DNA of 64,000 bases, taken from assembly GCA_045653425.1 (NCBI GenBank), contig JAZOLU010000010.1:1-64000 (forward strand), given 5' to 3'. A program made the translations under genes and the position numbers. This document shows positions 51,393-60,684 of the stretch, piece after piece. The notes beneath the pieces are model-generated. The model had not been told where the DNA came from, made no database searches, and was given only the letters and a program-made list of their open reading frames with translations. Each line of letters starts with the position of its first letter. The stretch's first letter is position 1. Origin of the DNA: RGIG3009 sp045653425. GTDB lineage: Bacteria; Bacillota; Clostridia; Oscillospirales; Acutalibacteraceae.

Positions 51393-52736
51393 TTAACCTA
51401 CACTGATAGTTTCTTCGGCATACCGCCGCAAGTCTTTCTTTTTCTTTTGCACAAACAGCACGGCAAACGTCATCGTTCCCAGCCGTCCGCAATACATTAA
51501 CAAAATTATTACCACCTGCGAGAAAACACTTAAATCACGGGTTATACCGGTAGAAATACCCACCGTGTTAATGGCGGAAAAGCACTCGTATATAACATTG
51601 GTTAACCCCAGTTCCGGTTGTACGGCACTTACTAAAAAGATACCGATAAACACCATTCCCAGTTGCATAACCGCCACGCAAATGGCGTGAACCACAACCT
51701 CCGAGGATAACCGCCTGCGGAAGAGATTAAACCCGGAACGATTGAGCAAGTTGCTGGCGCAACAAATGATGAGTACTGCCAGCGTGGTGGTTTTGATGCC
51801 GCCCGCCGTAGAACCGGGAGAACCGCCTACCAGCATCAATATGGTAGTGAGCATTCCCGAAGCGGGATGCATTTGGTTAACATCCACCGAATTGAACCCC
51901 GCCGTGCGCGGCGTGACCGAGGCAAAAAACGCATTGAGCACTTGCTGCCCCAGCGGCAAATCGGCACCGGTGAAGTTGCGTTCCAAAAACACAAAGAGTG
52001 CTGTGGAAAGGACGGTAATAGCCGCGGTTACCGTTAACACCAGTTTGGAGTGGAGTCGGTAGCGGCGAAAATGCCATTTGTGGCGCACCACGTCATCCCA
52101 CACCAAAAAACCAATACCGCCAATGAGAATGAGTGCCGCCACCGTGATAATCAGCACACTGTCATCGGCAAACGTTGTGAGCGAGGAATACGCTCCTTGG
52201 TCGCCAAACAAATCAAATCCCGCATTGCAAAATGCCGAGATGGACAAAAATACCGACCGACCAATACCGCCGACCCAACCAAACCGCGGTACCAAGCGGG
52301 TAGCAAAAATAACCGCGCCTATGCTTTCAACAACGGCGGTGCCCACCAATATTTTACGAGTTAGTCTCATCATACCGCCCATATCCGGCGTGTTAAAACT
52401 TTCTTTCAAAAAAGTGCGCTCACGCAAGGAGATTTGCCGATGCAGTGCCATAGAAAAGGTGGCCATCAACGTCATAACACCCAACCCGCCAATTTGAATG
52501 AGCGTGATAATCACAATGCGCCCGAACAGGGACCAATGCAGGTAGGTATCCGCCACAATTAACCCGGTTACACACGTAGCAGAGGTGGAAGTGAACAAGC
52601 ACGACAAAAACGGTGTTGCCGTGCCGTTTTGCGACGAGATAGGCAACATCAGCAATACCGAACCCATTAAAATAACGCAACCGAACCCCAGTGCCACCAA
52701 AGGCGGATAGCCGAGTTGCAATCGCCGTTTACCCAT
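51393..52736 (-). CDS. ktrB: Potassium uptake channel subunit KtrB
   Basis: The 447-residue membrane protein has four membrane-pore-membrane repeats of the Trk/Ktr/HKT family, with filter regions such as TSATCVTGLIVAD, SAFCNAGFDLFG and VTPRTAGFNSVD. The start at 52736 is preferred over an ATG six bases earlier, which touches the GGGGAGG site. With KtrA it imports potassium. Confidence 0.92.
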   Translation of the reverse strand: MGKRRLQLGYPPLVALGFGCVILMGSVLLMLPISSQNGTATPFLSCLFTSTSATCVTGLIVADTYLHWSLFGRIVIITLIQIGGLGVMTLMATFSMALHRQISLRERTFLKESFNTPDMGGMMRLTRKILVGTAVVESIGAVIFATRLVPRFGWVGGIGRSVFLSISAFCNAGFDLFGDQGAYSSLTTFADDSVLIITVAALILIGGIGFLVWDDVVRHKWHFRRYRLHSKLVLTVTAAITVLSTALFVFLERNFTGADLPLGQQVLNAFFASVTPRTAGFNSVDVNQMHPASGMLTTILMLVGGSPGSTAGGIKTTTLAVLIICCASNLLNRSGFNLFRRRLSSEVVVHAICVAVMQLGMVFIGIFLVSAVQPELGLTNVIYECFSAINTVGISTGITRDLSVFSQVVIILLMYCGRLGTMTFAVLFVQKKKKDLRRYAEETISVG

Positions 52737-52805
52737 ACGCATCCTCCCCCTTTTTCATTTGATTAGATGATATGTATTTTCTCCCGAGGCAATGACTGTT
52801 GAACA

Positions 52806-52836
52806 AAAAACCCGAAAGTGTTAACTTTCGGGTTTT
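52806..52836 (-). terminator. Terminator of the tRNA cluster
   Basis: AAAAACCCGAAAGT and AACTTTCGGGTTTTT form a 14-bp A/T-flanked stem directly after tRNA-Val on the minus strand. Confidence 0.88.
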
Positions 52837-52838
52837 TA

Positions 52839-52915
52839 TGGTGGGCGTAAACGGACTCGAACCGCTGACCTCCTGCGTGTGAAGCAGGCGCTCTAACCAG
52901 CTGAGCTATACGCCC
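52839..52915 (-). tRNA. tRNA-Val (CAC)
   Basis: A 77-nt cloverleaf with acceptor GGGCGTA/TACGCCC, anticodon loop TTCACAC (CAC) and an encoded CCA. It is the last of three clustered tRNAs. Confidence 0.94.
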
Positions 52916-52952
52916 GTATTCAGCCACCGCTGTTGCAGCAGCCAAATAATGA

Positions 52953-53027
52953 TGGTGACCCGAACGGGAATCGAACCCGTGTTACCGCCGTGAAAGGGCG
53001 GTGTCTTAACCGCTTGACCATCGGGCC
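52953..53027 (-). tRNA. tRNA-Glu (TTC)
   Basis: A 75-nt cloverleaf with acceptor GGCCCGA/TCGGGTC (one G-U), anticodon loop CTTTCAC (TTC) and an encoded CCA. Confidence 0.95.
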
Positions 53028-53030
53028 GGA

Positions 53031-53107
53031 TGGTGGCTGTAATTGGATTTGAACCAATGACACTGCGGGTATGAACCGCATGCTCTAGCCAACTGAGCTA
53101 TACAGCC
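53031..53107 (-). tRNA. tRNA-Met-type (CAT)
   Basis: A 77-nt cloverleaf with acceptor GGCTGTA/TACAGCC, anticodon loop TTCATAC (CAT) and an encoded CCA. The paired first base and lack of three G-C pairs in the anticodon stem favour elongator Met over initiator; tRNA-Ile2 cannot be excluded. Confidence 0.9.
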
Positions 53108-53199
53108 GTATGCGCTCCTTGTGGGAACGCAGATTATTATATAGTATAACCCTGTGGTTTGTCAAGCCTGTTTTTGTAATTTGCCAAAAAACTTTTGGA

Positions 53200-54012
53200 T
53201 TATACTTCATCCACCGCCGGCATAACCACGGTGATGCAATGAACCGGACAATTTTCGGCACATACACCGCACCCAACGCACTTGGCAGGGTCAATACGCG
53301 CCAAATTGTTTTCCACCGTTACCGCCCCATAATTGCAAACTTTGGCACACTTGCCGCAACCGATGCAACCCACTTTACATGCGGCACGAGTAGCGGCACC
53401 CTTATCGTTATTGGAGCACCGAACTACGCCGCGCACCGTGCCACCGTACATAGAAATAATGTGACGCGGGCAGGCATCGGCACACTTGGTGCATCCTCTA
53501 CACAACAACGGGTCAATACGCGCCAGCCCATTTTCCACGGTGATGGCGCCGTACTCGCACACGGCCACACAATCGCCGTAACCCAAGCAACCGTAATTGC
53601 ACAACCAGTTGCCGCCATAAAACTGCATTGCCGCTCGGCACGAAGGAATGCCGTGGTAGTCCAGCTTGCGGGCGGTAAAATCTTCGCAACCGCCACAGTT
53701 GACCATTGCCGTTTTGCGTTCTACCTCGCCGGAAACGCCCAACAAATCCCCCGTAGCATCGGCCACCGCCTTGCCGCCCGGTGAGCACAAACCCACTTTG
53801 GCTTCGCCTTTTGCCATAGCATTGGCATATCCTTCACAGCCCGAGTAGCCGCACGCGCCGCAATTGGCACCGGGTAGCAGTTCCAGCAATGCCTCCGCTT
53901 TTTTATCTTTGGGCACTGCCATAAGCACCGAGGCAATTGCCAAAATCAACCCCGCTACCAGTCCCAAACCGGCAAGCAACAATACCGCTAACAGAATGGA
54001 ATTCACCGACAA
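53200..54012 (-). CDS. rnfB: Rnf complex subunit B (iron-sulfur)
   Basis: The 270-residue protein has a membrane helix at residues 5-33, a four-cysteine cluster domain (GANCGACGYSGCEGYANAM), and four later CxxCxxCxxxC-type ferredoxin motifs (CNYGCLGYGDC, CRGCTKCADAC, CIGCGKCAKVC, CVGCGVCAENC). It takes electrons from ferredoxin into the Rnf sodium or proton pump. It is the last gene of rnfCDGEAB. Confidence 0.95.
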   Translation of the reverse strand: MSVNSILLAVLLLAGLGLVAGLILAIASVLMAVPKDKKAEALLELLPGANCGACGYSGCEGYANAMAKGEAKVGLCSPGGKAVADATGDLLGVSGEVERKTAMVNCGGCEDFTARKLDYHGIPSCRAAMQFYGGNWLCNYGCLGYGDCVAVCEYGAITVENGLARIDPLLCRGCTKCADACPRHIISMYGGTVRGVVRCSNNDKGAATRAACKVGCIGCGKCAKVCNYGAVTVENNLARIDPAKCVGCGVCAENCPVHCITVVMPAVDEV

Positions 54013-54023
54013 CGCCTCCCCTC

Positions 54024-54605
54024 TTACAGTCCGAACAAGCCCTGGAATCCCAAAAAGGACACCGAAACAATGGATGCCGCCACCAGCGTAATGGGCATTC
54101 CTCTTAAGCTTTCGGGAATTTCCGCGCTTTCCAACCGTTCACGCACACCGGCAAACATCACCATAGCCAGCAAAAATCCCAGCCCGGCACCAAGCGCATT
54201 AACAATGGATTCCACAAAAGTATACCCGCTGTCAATGTTCAAAATGGTAACACCCAGCACCGCGCAGTTGGTGGTAATCAGCGGCAAATAAATACCCAAC
54301 GACTGATACAACGGCGGGATATAGCGCCGCAATACAATTTCTACCAACTGTACCAAAGCCGCAATGATAAGAATAAAAACAATGGTTTGCAAGTATTCCA
54401 ACTCAAACGGCACCAGCAAATACGTGTAAATAGGCCACGTAGCAGCCGAGGCCATTACCATAACAAAAATTACGGCTGCCGACATACCCACGGCGGAATT
54501 GAGTTTTTTGGACACGCCCAAAAACGGGCAAATACCCAAAAACTGTGAAAGAACAAAGTTGTTTACCAATAAGCTGCCAATGAGAATTGCAAACAGATTA
54601 TTCAT
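54024..54605 (-). CDS. rnfA: Rnf complex subunit A
   Basis: The 193-residue protein has six membrane helices and the family's NNFVLSQFLGICPFLGVSKK and GLGFLLAMVMFAGVRERLE. With RnfE it forms the inner membrane core and shares an Fe-S centre between conserved cysteines. ATG 54605 lies inside the rnfE end. Confidence 0.94.
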   Translation of the reverse strand: MNNLFAILIGSLLVNNFVLSQFLGICPFLGVSKKLNSAVGMSAAVIFVMVMASAATWPIYTYLLVPFELEYLQTIVFILIIAALVQLVEIVLRRYIPPLYQSLGIYLPLITTNCAVLGVTILNIDSGYTFVESIVNALGAGLGFLLAMVMFAGVRERLESAEIPESLRGMPITLVAASIVSVSFLGFQGLFGL

Positions 54606-55290
54606 CCGTTTTCGCCCCCTCTCCGTGGCACGCACCCGCCATGGGGCACGCCGCGCACGCCGTGACATTGGACAGTTCGCGGCGGGTTTCATTTTGTTCC
54701 AATTTCATTGTTATGCGGTTTACCAACCAAATCAGCATACCAAACACAAAGAACCCGCCTGCCGGCAACACAAAAATGGTAATGGGCGGGAACATGCCGC
54801 TTTCCGGCCAACCAAACACCGTGCCGTTGCCCAAAAATTCGCGAATGGAACCCATAACCACCAAAGCGGCGGTAAAACCGGCACCCATACCCAGCCCGTC
54901 CAGCGCAGACAAACCCACACTGTTTTTGCCGGCAAACGCCTCGGCACGGCCAAGAATAATGCAGTTTACCACAATGAGCGGCAAATAAATGCCCAGCGAT
55001 TTGTCAATTGCCGGCAAGTACGCTTTAACCAGCATTTGCACAATGGTGGTAAATCCGGCAATAATCACAATATAGGCGGGCAAACGCACTTTATCGGGAA
55101 TAACCTTGCGCAACATAGAAATAACAATATTGGAGCATACCAACACAAACGTGGCAGCCGCGCCCATTCCCAGACCGTTAGCCGCCGCCGTGGTGACAGC
55201 CAACGTGGGGCAAGTGCCCAACAACAAACGGAAGGTAGGGTTTTCTCGCAGCAACCCCTTGGAAAATGCGTTCCAATACCGATTACTCAT
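54598..55290 (-). CDS. rnfE: Rnf complex subunit E
   Basis: The 230-residue membrane protein starts with NAFSKGLLRENPTFRLLLGTCPTLAVT and has six helices. It is homologous to RnfA and lies in the membrane with the opposite orientation. A C-terminal extension carries an extra CAACPMAGAC cysteine group, which not all RnfE proteins have. Confidence 0.94.
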   Translation of the reverse strand: MSNRYWNAFSKGLLRENPTFRLLLGTCPTLAVTTAAANGLGMGAAATFVLVCSNIVISMLRKVIPDKVRLPAYIVIIAGFTTIVQMLVKAYLPAIDKSLGIYLPLIVVNCIILGRAEAFAGKNSVGLSALDGLGMGAGFTAALVVMGSIREFLGNGTVFGWPESGMFPPITIFVLPAGGFFVFGMLIWLVNRITMKLEQNETRRELSNVTACAACPMAGACHGEGAKTDE

Positions 55291-55837
55291 TGGTCACCCC
55301 TCCTTGTATTTGCTGATACCAATCAATGGCTTGGTTAACCGCCTTGCGGACACCGTTGGAGGTTTTGGTGGCTTGCGAAACCGCCTCTACCCCGTTTTCG
55401 CCGAACTTGATTTCCTGCGCGGGTTTGCCGGCCAAACGCTCCAAAAATCCGTCCTTAACAATCTTATCCACATATCCGGCCGTTTCATTATCTTCGGTTA
55501 TTTTCACACCGGCAATCGTCCCATCGGCACGAATTGCGGTCAAAACGGTTAAACCGGAACTCTTACCGGAAACCGCAGCGGTAAACACATATCCCACCGT
55601 TTTTCCGTCGCTCAGTGCTTCATAATACACAATCGCCTTATCGCCGTCGGTCAAGATTTTCTTGTCAAATTGCTCTGCGTCAATCACTTGCAGGCGCGCG
55701 GCGTTTTCCGTTTTGTCAATTTCTGCTTGAATGCGGTCCTTTGTCAACGCATTGGTTCCGGCCAGTGCCGCCGTAATCGCGCCGGCAATGAGCATCAGTG
55801 CCAGTGCCGATACTAAAATTTCACGAATGGATTTCAT
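55283..55837 (-). CDS. rnfG: Rnf complex subunit G (FMN-binding)
   Basis: The 184-residue protein has one N-terminal membrane helix and an external FMN-binding domain. FMN is covalently attached to a threonine in an SGAT-like motif; here it reads VSQATKTSNGV near residue 160, with Gln in place of Gly. Start and end overlap its neighbours by a few bases. Confidence 0.9.
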   Translation of the reverse strand: MKSIREILVSALALMLIAGAITAALAGTNALTKDRIQAEIDKTENAARLQVIDAEQFDKKILTDGDKAIVYYEALSDGKTVGYVFTAAVSGKSSGLTVLTAIRADGTIAGVKITEDNETAGYVDKIVKDGFLERLAGKPAQEIKFGENGVEAVSQATKTSNGVRKAVNQAIDWYQQIQGGVTNE

Positions 55838-56784
55838 TACCGCACCGCCTTTCTCTTTTCGCCAAACGGACGCGGACGCGTCACGCGCTCAATCAGCGGT
55901 GTTAAAATATTCATAATAACAATCGCAAACGACACGCCGTCCGGCAGCGAACCATACAACCGAATTAACACCGTCAACGCGCCGCAACCAATGGCATACA
56001 CCAATTTACCGGTACGGTTAATGGGGCAAGTAGCGTAATCCGTTGCCATAAATATGGCACCCAGCATTAACCCGCCCGAAAGAATGTGTACCGGCGCATT
56101 GGCACTGAGTAACCACGTAAGCACAAACACTGTGCCCACATACACCAACGGAATCATCGGACTGATAACGCGGCGAATCACCAAATATACACCGCCGAGC
56201 AACAAAGCCACCACGCAAGTTTCGCCCAACGAACCGCCGCGCAAGCCAAACAACAAATCCAACAACGACTGTTCTGCCTCGGGGTGGTTCACCATTTCTG
56301 CCAGCGGTGTTGCGTAGGTTGCCGCATCCACCTTATCCGCCAGTGGCAACGGCACCGTCCAGTTGTTCATTTCATCCGGAAAACTGCCCATCAACACAAT
56401 ACGGCCCACCAAAGCGGGGTTCACAAAATTCTGCCCCAAACCGCCAAACATCTGCTTAGCCATAACAATGGCCACCACACTGCCAAACGCCGCCTGCCAC
56501 AGCGGAATGGTGGACGGTAAATTGAAAGCCAGCAACAAGCCGGTTACAATGGCCGAAAAATCACCTACGGTTTGCGGGCGTTTCATCACCCGTCGGCTAA
56601 GATATTCTGCCGCCAGTGCCGATGCCACACACACCAATTCCACCGCCAGTGCGCGGAACCCAAACAGATACACCGAAGCAATTAAGGCAGGAACCAGCGC
56701 AATAATAACGTCACGCATAACATCCCGCGTGTTCATACCGCAATGTACGTGCGGCGAAGCAGAAACCAACAATGTCTGTTGCAT
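55837..56784 (-). CDS. rnfD: Rnf complex subunit D (FMN-binding)
   Basis: The 315-residue membrane protein has about nine helices. It binds FMN through a threonine, likely in the loop DAATYATPLAEM, and has the family motif KQMFGGLGQNFVNPALVGR. It forms the ion path with the other membrane subunits. Confidence 0.93.
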   Translation of the reverse strand: MQQTLLVSASPHVHCGMNTRDVMRDVIIALVPALIASVYLFGFRALAVELVCVASALAAEYLSRRVMKRPQTVGDFSAIVTGLLLAFNLPSTIPLWQAAFGSVVAIVMAKQMFGGLGQNFVNPALVGRIVLMGSFPDEMNNWTVPLPLADKVDAATYATPLAEMVNHPEAEQSLLDLLFGLRGGSLGETCVVALLLGGVYLVIRRVISPMIPLVYVGTVFVLTWLLSANAPVHILSGGLMLGAIFMATDYATCPINRTGKLVYAIGCGALTVLIRLYGSLPDGVSFAIVIMNILTPLIERVTRPRPFGEKRKAVR

Positions 56785-56787
56785 ACG

Positions 56788-58128
56788 TCAACCGTCCTTT
56801 CTCGGCTGGTCGGCGGCACGAAGCACGTCCTTAGCCATACGAATGGTTTGCTGAATGGGGCGATGCGCCGGACAAGAGAAGGTACAGCACCCACATTCCA
56901 TACACGTCATTGTGCGCAAACGGCGCAGTTCGTTCAAATCTTTCGCCATATACGCTTTGGTAATGGAGGTGGGTAACAAAGTCATGGGGCAGGCATCTAC
57001 ACAACGGCCGCACCGAATACACGTACTGGCGGGAATTTCCTGCACATCCTCCTCCGCAAACGCCAAAATGGCGTTGTTTTGTTTGAGCAAGGGCAATTCG
57101 TCGTTCATCAGTGCCAAGCCCATCATTGGGCCGCCGCTAATGAGTTTGCGCACCGGTTTTTTAAGCCCGACGTACGCCAAAATATCACGAATGGGCGTGC
57201 CGATGGCTACGCGCAAATTCATAGGATGTTCCACTGCCGAACCCGCCACGGTAACGCGCTTACGAATCAGCGGTGTTCCCGTTTTGAAATAACGACGCAA
57301 CTTGGCAACCGAGGTAACGTTCATCACAATGCACCCAACATCCGCCGGCAACCCGCCGGTGGGAACAATACGGCCGGTACATTCGGCTATTAACACCTTT
57401 TCGGCACCCTGCGGGTAACGGGTACGCAACGCCTTAACCGTAATGGAACGGCGGGGGTCATTAATGGTAGCCGCCATATGCGACAACACGGCAATAGCCG
57501 CCGGTTTGTTGCTTTCAATGCCGATAACGGCATTGGACGCCCCCAAATACTCCATAACCGTGCGCAATCCGGAAATAATGTCCCACGAATTTTCCATACA
57601 TTCACGGTAGTCCGAGGTGATGTATGGCTCACATTCCGCGGCATTCACAATAATGGTATCAATCGCATTACGGTTTTTGGGGTTCAGTTTAACGTGCAAC
57701 GGGAAACCCGCACCGCCGAGACCCACAATACCGGAAGCACGCACGGCGGCAATAAATTCTTCAAACGTGCCCACTTGCGGCGGTTGCATACTGCTGTGCG
57801 GACGACGTTCACCGTCCGATGCAATTACCAACGCCTCCGCCTTGCGGCCACCGGGCAATAACAACTCTTTGGTACCGGTCACCGTTCCGGAAACACTGCT
57901 GTGTATGGGAGCAGAAATTGGCGCATCGCTATCGCCCACCACTTGACCGACCTCTACCGTGTCCCCAACCTTTACGGTAGGTTTGCACGGTGCACCGATG
58001 TGTTGTGCCATAGAAAGCACAATGGTGTCCGGAATGGGCATGGTAACACTTTCAATATCGGCCGTGTACTTAGACTGCGCCGGATGCACGCCACCGTGCG
58101 GCTTCCATAGCCGAGTAAACTGAGACAT
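56788..58128 (-). CDS. rnfC: Rnf complex subunit C (NADH-oxidoreducing)
   Basis: The 446-residue peripheral subunit has the NAD/FMN-binding region (GIVGLGGAGFPLHVKLNPKN, ECEPYITSDYR), a SLBB-like domain (VTVAGSAVEHPMNLRVAIGTP), and two ferredoxin clusters (CIRCGRCVDACPMTL, CMECGCCTFSCPA). It exchanges electrons with NAD. It is the first gene of the rnf run. Confidence 0.95.
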   Translation of the reverse strand: MSQFTRLWKPHGGVHPAQSKYTADIESVTMPIPDTIVLSMAQHIGAPCKPTVKVGDTVEVGQVVGDSDAPISAPIHSSVSGTVTGTKELLLPGGRKAEALVIASDGERRPHSSMQPPQVGTFEEFIAAVRASGIVGLGGAGFPLHVKLNPKNRNAIDTIIVNAAECEPYITSDYRECMENSWDIISGLRTVMEYLGASNAVIGIESNKPAAIAVLSHMAATINDPRRSITVKALRTRYPQGAEKVLIAECTGRIVPTGGLPADVGCIVMNVTSVAKLRRYFKTGTPLIRKRVTVAGSAVEHPMNLRVAIGTPIRDILAYVGLKKPVRKLISGGPMMGLALMNDELPLLKQNNAILAFAEEDVQEIPASTCIRCGRCVDACPMTLLPTSITKAYMAKDLNELRRLRTMTCMECGCCTFSCPAHRPIQQTIRMAKDVLRAADQPRKDG

Positions 58129-58159
58129 AGTATCACACCTCTCCTAAGGATTCGAATTA

Positions 58160-58657
58160 TCAAGAAAACTGTCGAATATGCGGGTAGAGTATATTCAAAA
58201 CCGCACCGGTAACCACACCCGTCGGAATGGAAACCAACAACAAAATGGGCGTATAATACCACATAGCCGAACCCAACATAGCCACTGCACCGAGCAGTTG
58301 CCCAATGTTGTGTGCGGCGGCACCAATCACGCCCACACCAATGAAACTGAACCATCGTTTCCCAAAGCGGTAAGCGGCCCACATAGCCAACAATGCCAAC
58401 GCACCGCCGAGCGTACTCATCAAGCACGCCACAGGGCCACGTACCAACAAAGCAAATACGGATTTTGCCGCCGTAATGCCCGCCGCACAGGAAAAAGAAA
58501 GTTGCGCCAATGCCGCCATAACCACCACATTGGCCAAACCAAACCGCGCACCTGGTACCGGTAGAGGCGGTAACAACCCCTCTAAAAACGAAAGGGCCAA
58601 TGCCAGTGCCGCCAGCAAAGCGGTAATCGTCAAGCGTTGAATCGGTGTGTTTTTCAT
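58160..58657 (-). CDS. Gx-transporter family membrane protein
   Basis: The 165-residue protein has five to six helices and motif GARFGLANVVVMAAL, typical of the Gx transporter family (once named heptaprenyl diphosphate synthase component I). The gene often accompanies rnf and NusG-II genes in Clostridia. Substrate unknown. ATG 58657 overlaps the upstream stop by ATGA. Confidence 0.82.
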   Translation of the reverse strand: MKNTPIQRLTITALLAALALALSFLEGLLPPLPVPGARFGLANVVVMAALAQLSFSCAAGITAAKSVFALLVRGPVACLMSTLGGALALLAMWAAYRFGKRWFSFIGVGVIGAAAHNIGQLLGAVAMLGSAMWYYTPILLLVSIPTGVVTGAVLNILYPHIRQFS

Positions 58658-59028
58658 ACGGTCACCCCGTCCACTTCGCCATTGCAGCCAACCACCTGCA
58701 CATACACCCCCGCCGGCACGCAAGCGGCAACTTGTCCGTTTTTAGACAACCAGCCGCTACGCACGCAAGTGTGGTCCGGACACGTGCTTTCGCTCACGCA
58801 CACACGGCCATCTGCAATGGTTACGGCAAGCACAATGCCGTCATTTCCTTCCACGGTTACCTCCCGCGATTCGGTCATTGAAAAAAAGGCGGAGGAACCG
58901 TTGGGATACCGAATGGCAACCCGAGCCGCCGGTGTGTGCTGAAACCAAAACCCCATACCACACAGCAGTGCCGCCAAACCAACGACACTTGCCGCCATAA
59001 CATCGCCGCGCCGTAATCTCGGTTTCAT
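58654..59028 (-). CDS. NusG domain II protein
   Basis: The 124-residue protein has a membrane helix (residues 11-29) and an external NusG-II domain with two conserved cysteines in STCPDHTCVRSGWLSKNGQVAACVPAGVYVQV. It is a stand-alone form common upstream of rnf and Gx-transporter genes, perhaps a redox or FMN-related accessory factor. It has nothing to do with transcription elongation. Confidence 0.85.
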   Translation of the reverse strand: MKPRLRRGDVMAASVVGLAALLCGMGFWFQHTPAARVAIRYPNGSSAFFSMTESREVTVEGNDGIVLAVTIADGRVCVSESTCPDHTCVRSGWLSKNGQVAACVPAGVYVQVVGCNGEVDGVTV

Positions 59029-59112
59029 ACGTTTCCCTCGTCCCATTATATCGCACAATTTTTCAACATTTTCATTATAATATATTCTCTTTTTATTTGC
59101 AACAGGAAACTA

Positions 59113-60015
59113 TTAGAGAAACAACGAAATCATTAACATCTCCCGCGCCTTGGTGTACAAATTTTCAAAGTCAGTTAGTGGCAACGGGTTTGTCCCCCGC
59201 CCTAACTCAATGGTAAATGCCGGACGTGCATAGTACTCAATAAACCAGTCCTTAAACCCGCCGTGCGATGCCAATCCGCGGGGATGCGCCACCGCGTAGC
59301 CGGACGAAATCGCCATGGCCCGCGCCATGAGTTCCGCCTCCGGCGGCGTGCGTTCCCCATATTGCCAATAAATTTCCTCACCCTGACTGTGCAACGCTAC
59401 CGCGTGCTGGAACGTCATTCGTTCACACAACGCCGTCAGCGCACGCGTTTCCGGTTCACTCTCCGGCGCGGGGCCGCCCCATTGGCGTGCCGAAAATCCA
59501 ACAATTCCGTTTTGTCGTTCTGCTTCTTGCAATTTTTCCCAACCTGCGTTAAAATTATGGTTGATGTCCACACCATTGGCGTTGGCTTGCCAACGTCCCG
59601 CTTGCTCACCGCCGGCGGCACGCACCGCACGGGCGCGGTTGCCTGCCGTATCGGCTCCGTGCAGGGTAATCTCCACACCGTCGGGGTTCACCAACGGCAC
59701 AAACACCACTTGTCTGCCGGATAACGCACGCCGCACGTCCCATCCGGATAAATCGCTGTCCCGTCCCAGTGCTTCACACAGTTCTTCGCACAAGCGCAAG
59801 CACACCAAAGAGGTCAGCCATTCCTGAGCGTGAAATGCCGCCGCCATTAACACGCGGTGTCGTCCGTTTCCCAATGTTAATCCCCACAAACGGCGCCCAC
59901 ACACGCTGCTCCCTATCGGTGCAGCACACAAAAACCGATAGCGCGCCGTTAACGCTTGCACCAAACCGCATACCGCACCGTAATCCATCGGTTGTGTTGT
60001 TGTTAACTGCGGCAT
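59113..60015 (-). CDS. M14-family zinc carboxypeptidase
   Basis: The 300-residue protein has the zinc ligands HAQE (in AAFHAQEWLTS) and His of ALHSQGE, substrate-binding NANGVDINHNFNAGW, and the catalytic glutamate in FTIELGRGTNPLP. It resembles gamma-D-glutamyl-diaminopimelate peptidases that trim peptidoglycan peptides in spore formers. It lacks a signal peptide and LysM domains, so a cytoplasmic recycling role fits. ATG 60015 has AGGGGGAG upstream. Confidence 0.88.
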   Translation of the reverse strand: MPQLTTTQPMDYGAVCGLVQALTARYRFLCAAPIGSSVCGRRLWGLTLGNGRHRVLMAAAFHAQEWLTSLVCLRLCEELCEALGRDSDLSGWDVRRALSGRQVVFVPLVNPDGVEITLHGADTAGNRARAVRAAGGEQAGRWQANANGVDINHNFNAGWEKLQEAERQNGIVGFSARQWGGPAPESEPETRALTALCERMTFQHAVALHSQGEEIYWQYGERTPPEAELMARAMAISSGYAVAHPRGLASHGGFKDWFIEYYARPAFTIELGRGTNPLPLTDFENLYTKAREMLMISLFL

Positions 60016-60063
60016 TATCCACTCCCCCTCTAACGTCATTTTTATGTTTAAGGAGAACGCACT

Positions 60064-60603
60064 ATGAATTTACAAGAAAAAACACTTACCAGCACCTACC
60101 GCTTTCGGGGACACATTATCAACGTGCGCACCGACACGGCTCTGCTGCCTAACGGTGCCACCGCCGGACGCGAAGTAGTAGAACATCCAGGCGGCGTTTG
60201 CGTTGCGGCACTAACCGGGGAAAACGAATTGCTGTTTGTGCGGCAATTTCGTTATCCATACGGCGAGGTATTGCTGGAACTTCCCGCCGGTAAACGTGAC
60301 CGCAACGACGAAGACCCGCTGGAATGCGGAAAACGGGAATTGTTAGAGGAAACGGGTGCTACCGCCGCCGTGTACCAATCACTGGGCTCTGTGTACCCCA
60401 CCCCCGGTTTTTGCAACGAGGTAATTTATTTGTTTTTAGCGCGCGACATCACCTTTGGCGCGTCGCAACCCGACGACGATGAATTTTTGGAAGTGGAACG
60501 CATCCCCCTGAACAAAGCGGTGGAGATGGTGTTAAACGGCGAAATCCGCGATGCTAAAACCCAAATTGCCGTATTAAAAACGGCACAACTTGTTCAAGCA
60601 TAA
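60064..60603 (+). CDS. nudF: ADP-ribose pyrophosphatase (Nudix)
   Basis: The 179-residue hydrolase has the Nudix box in GKRDRNDEDPLECGKRELLEETGA and the ADP-ribose features VRQFRYPYGEVLLELPAG and YPTPGFCNEVIYLFLA. It hydrolyses ADP-ribose to AMP and ribose 5-phosphate. Divergent from the M14 gene, with AAGGAGA upstream. Confidence 0.9.
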   Translation: MNLQEKTLTSTYRFRGHIINVRTDTALLPNGATAGREVVEHPGGVCVAALTGENELLFVRQFRYPYGEVLLELPAGKRDRNDEDPLECGKRELLEETGATAAVYQSLGSVYPTPGFCNEVIYLFLARDITFGASQPDDDEFLEVERIPLNKAVEMVLNGEIRDAKTQIAVLKTAQLVQA

Positions 60604-60639
60604 ACACAGACGCCCGCTCGGTGAGCGGGCGTCTGTGTT
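60603..60639 (+). terminator. Terminator of the Nudix gene
   Basis: AACACAGACGCCCGCTC pairs with its perfect 17-bp complement and is followed by CTTTG. Confidence 0.85.
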
Positions 60640-60684
60640 CTTTGCTATTGTATCTCCACATACAGTATCACGGAGGGGTTGCGT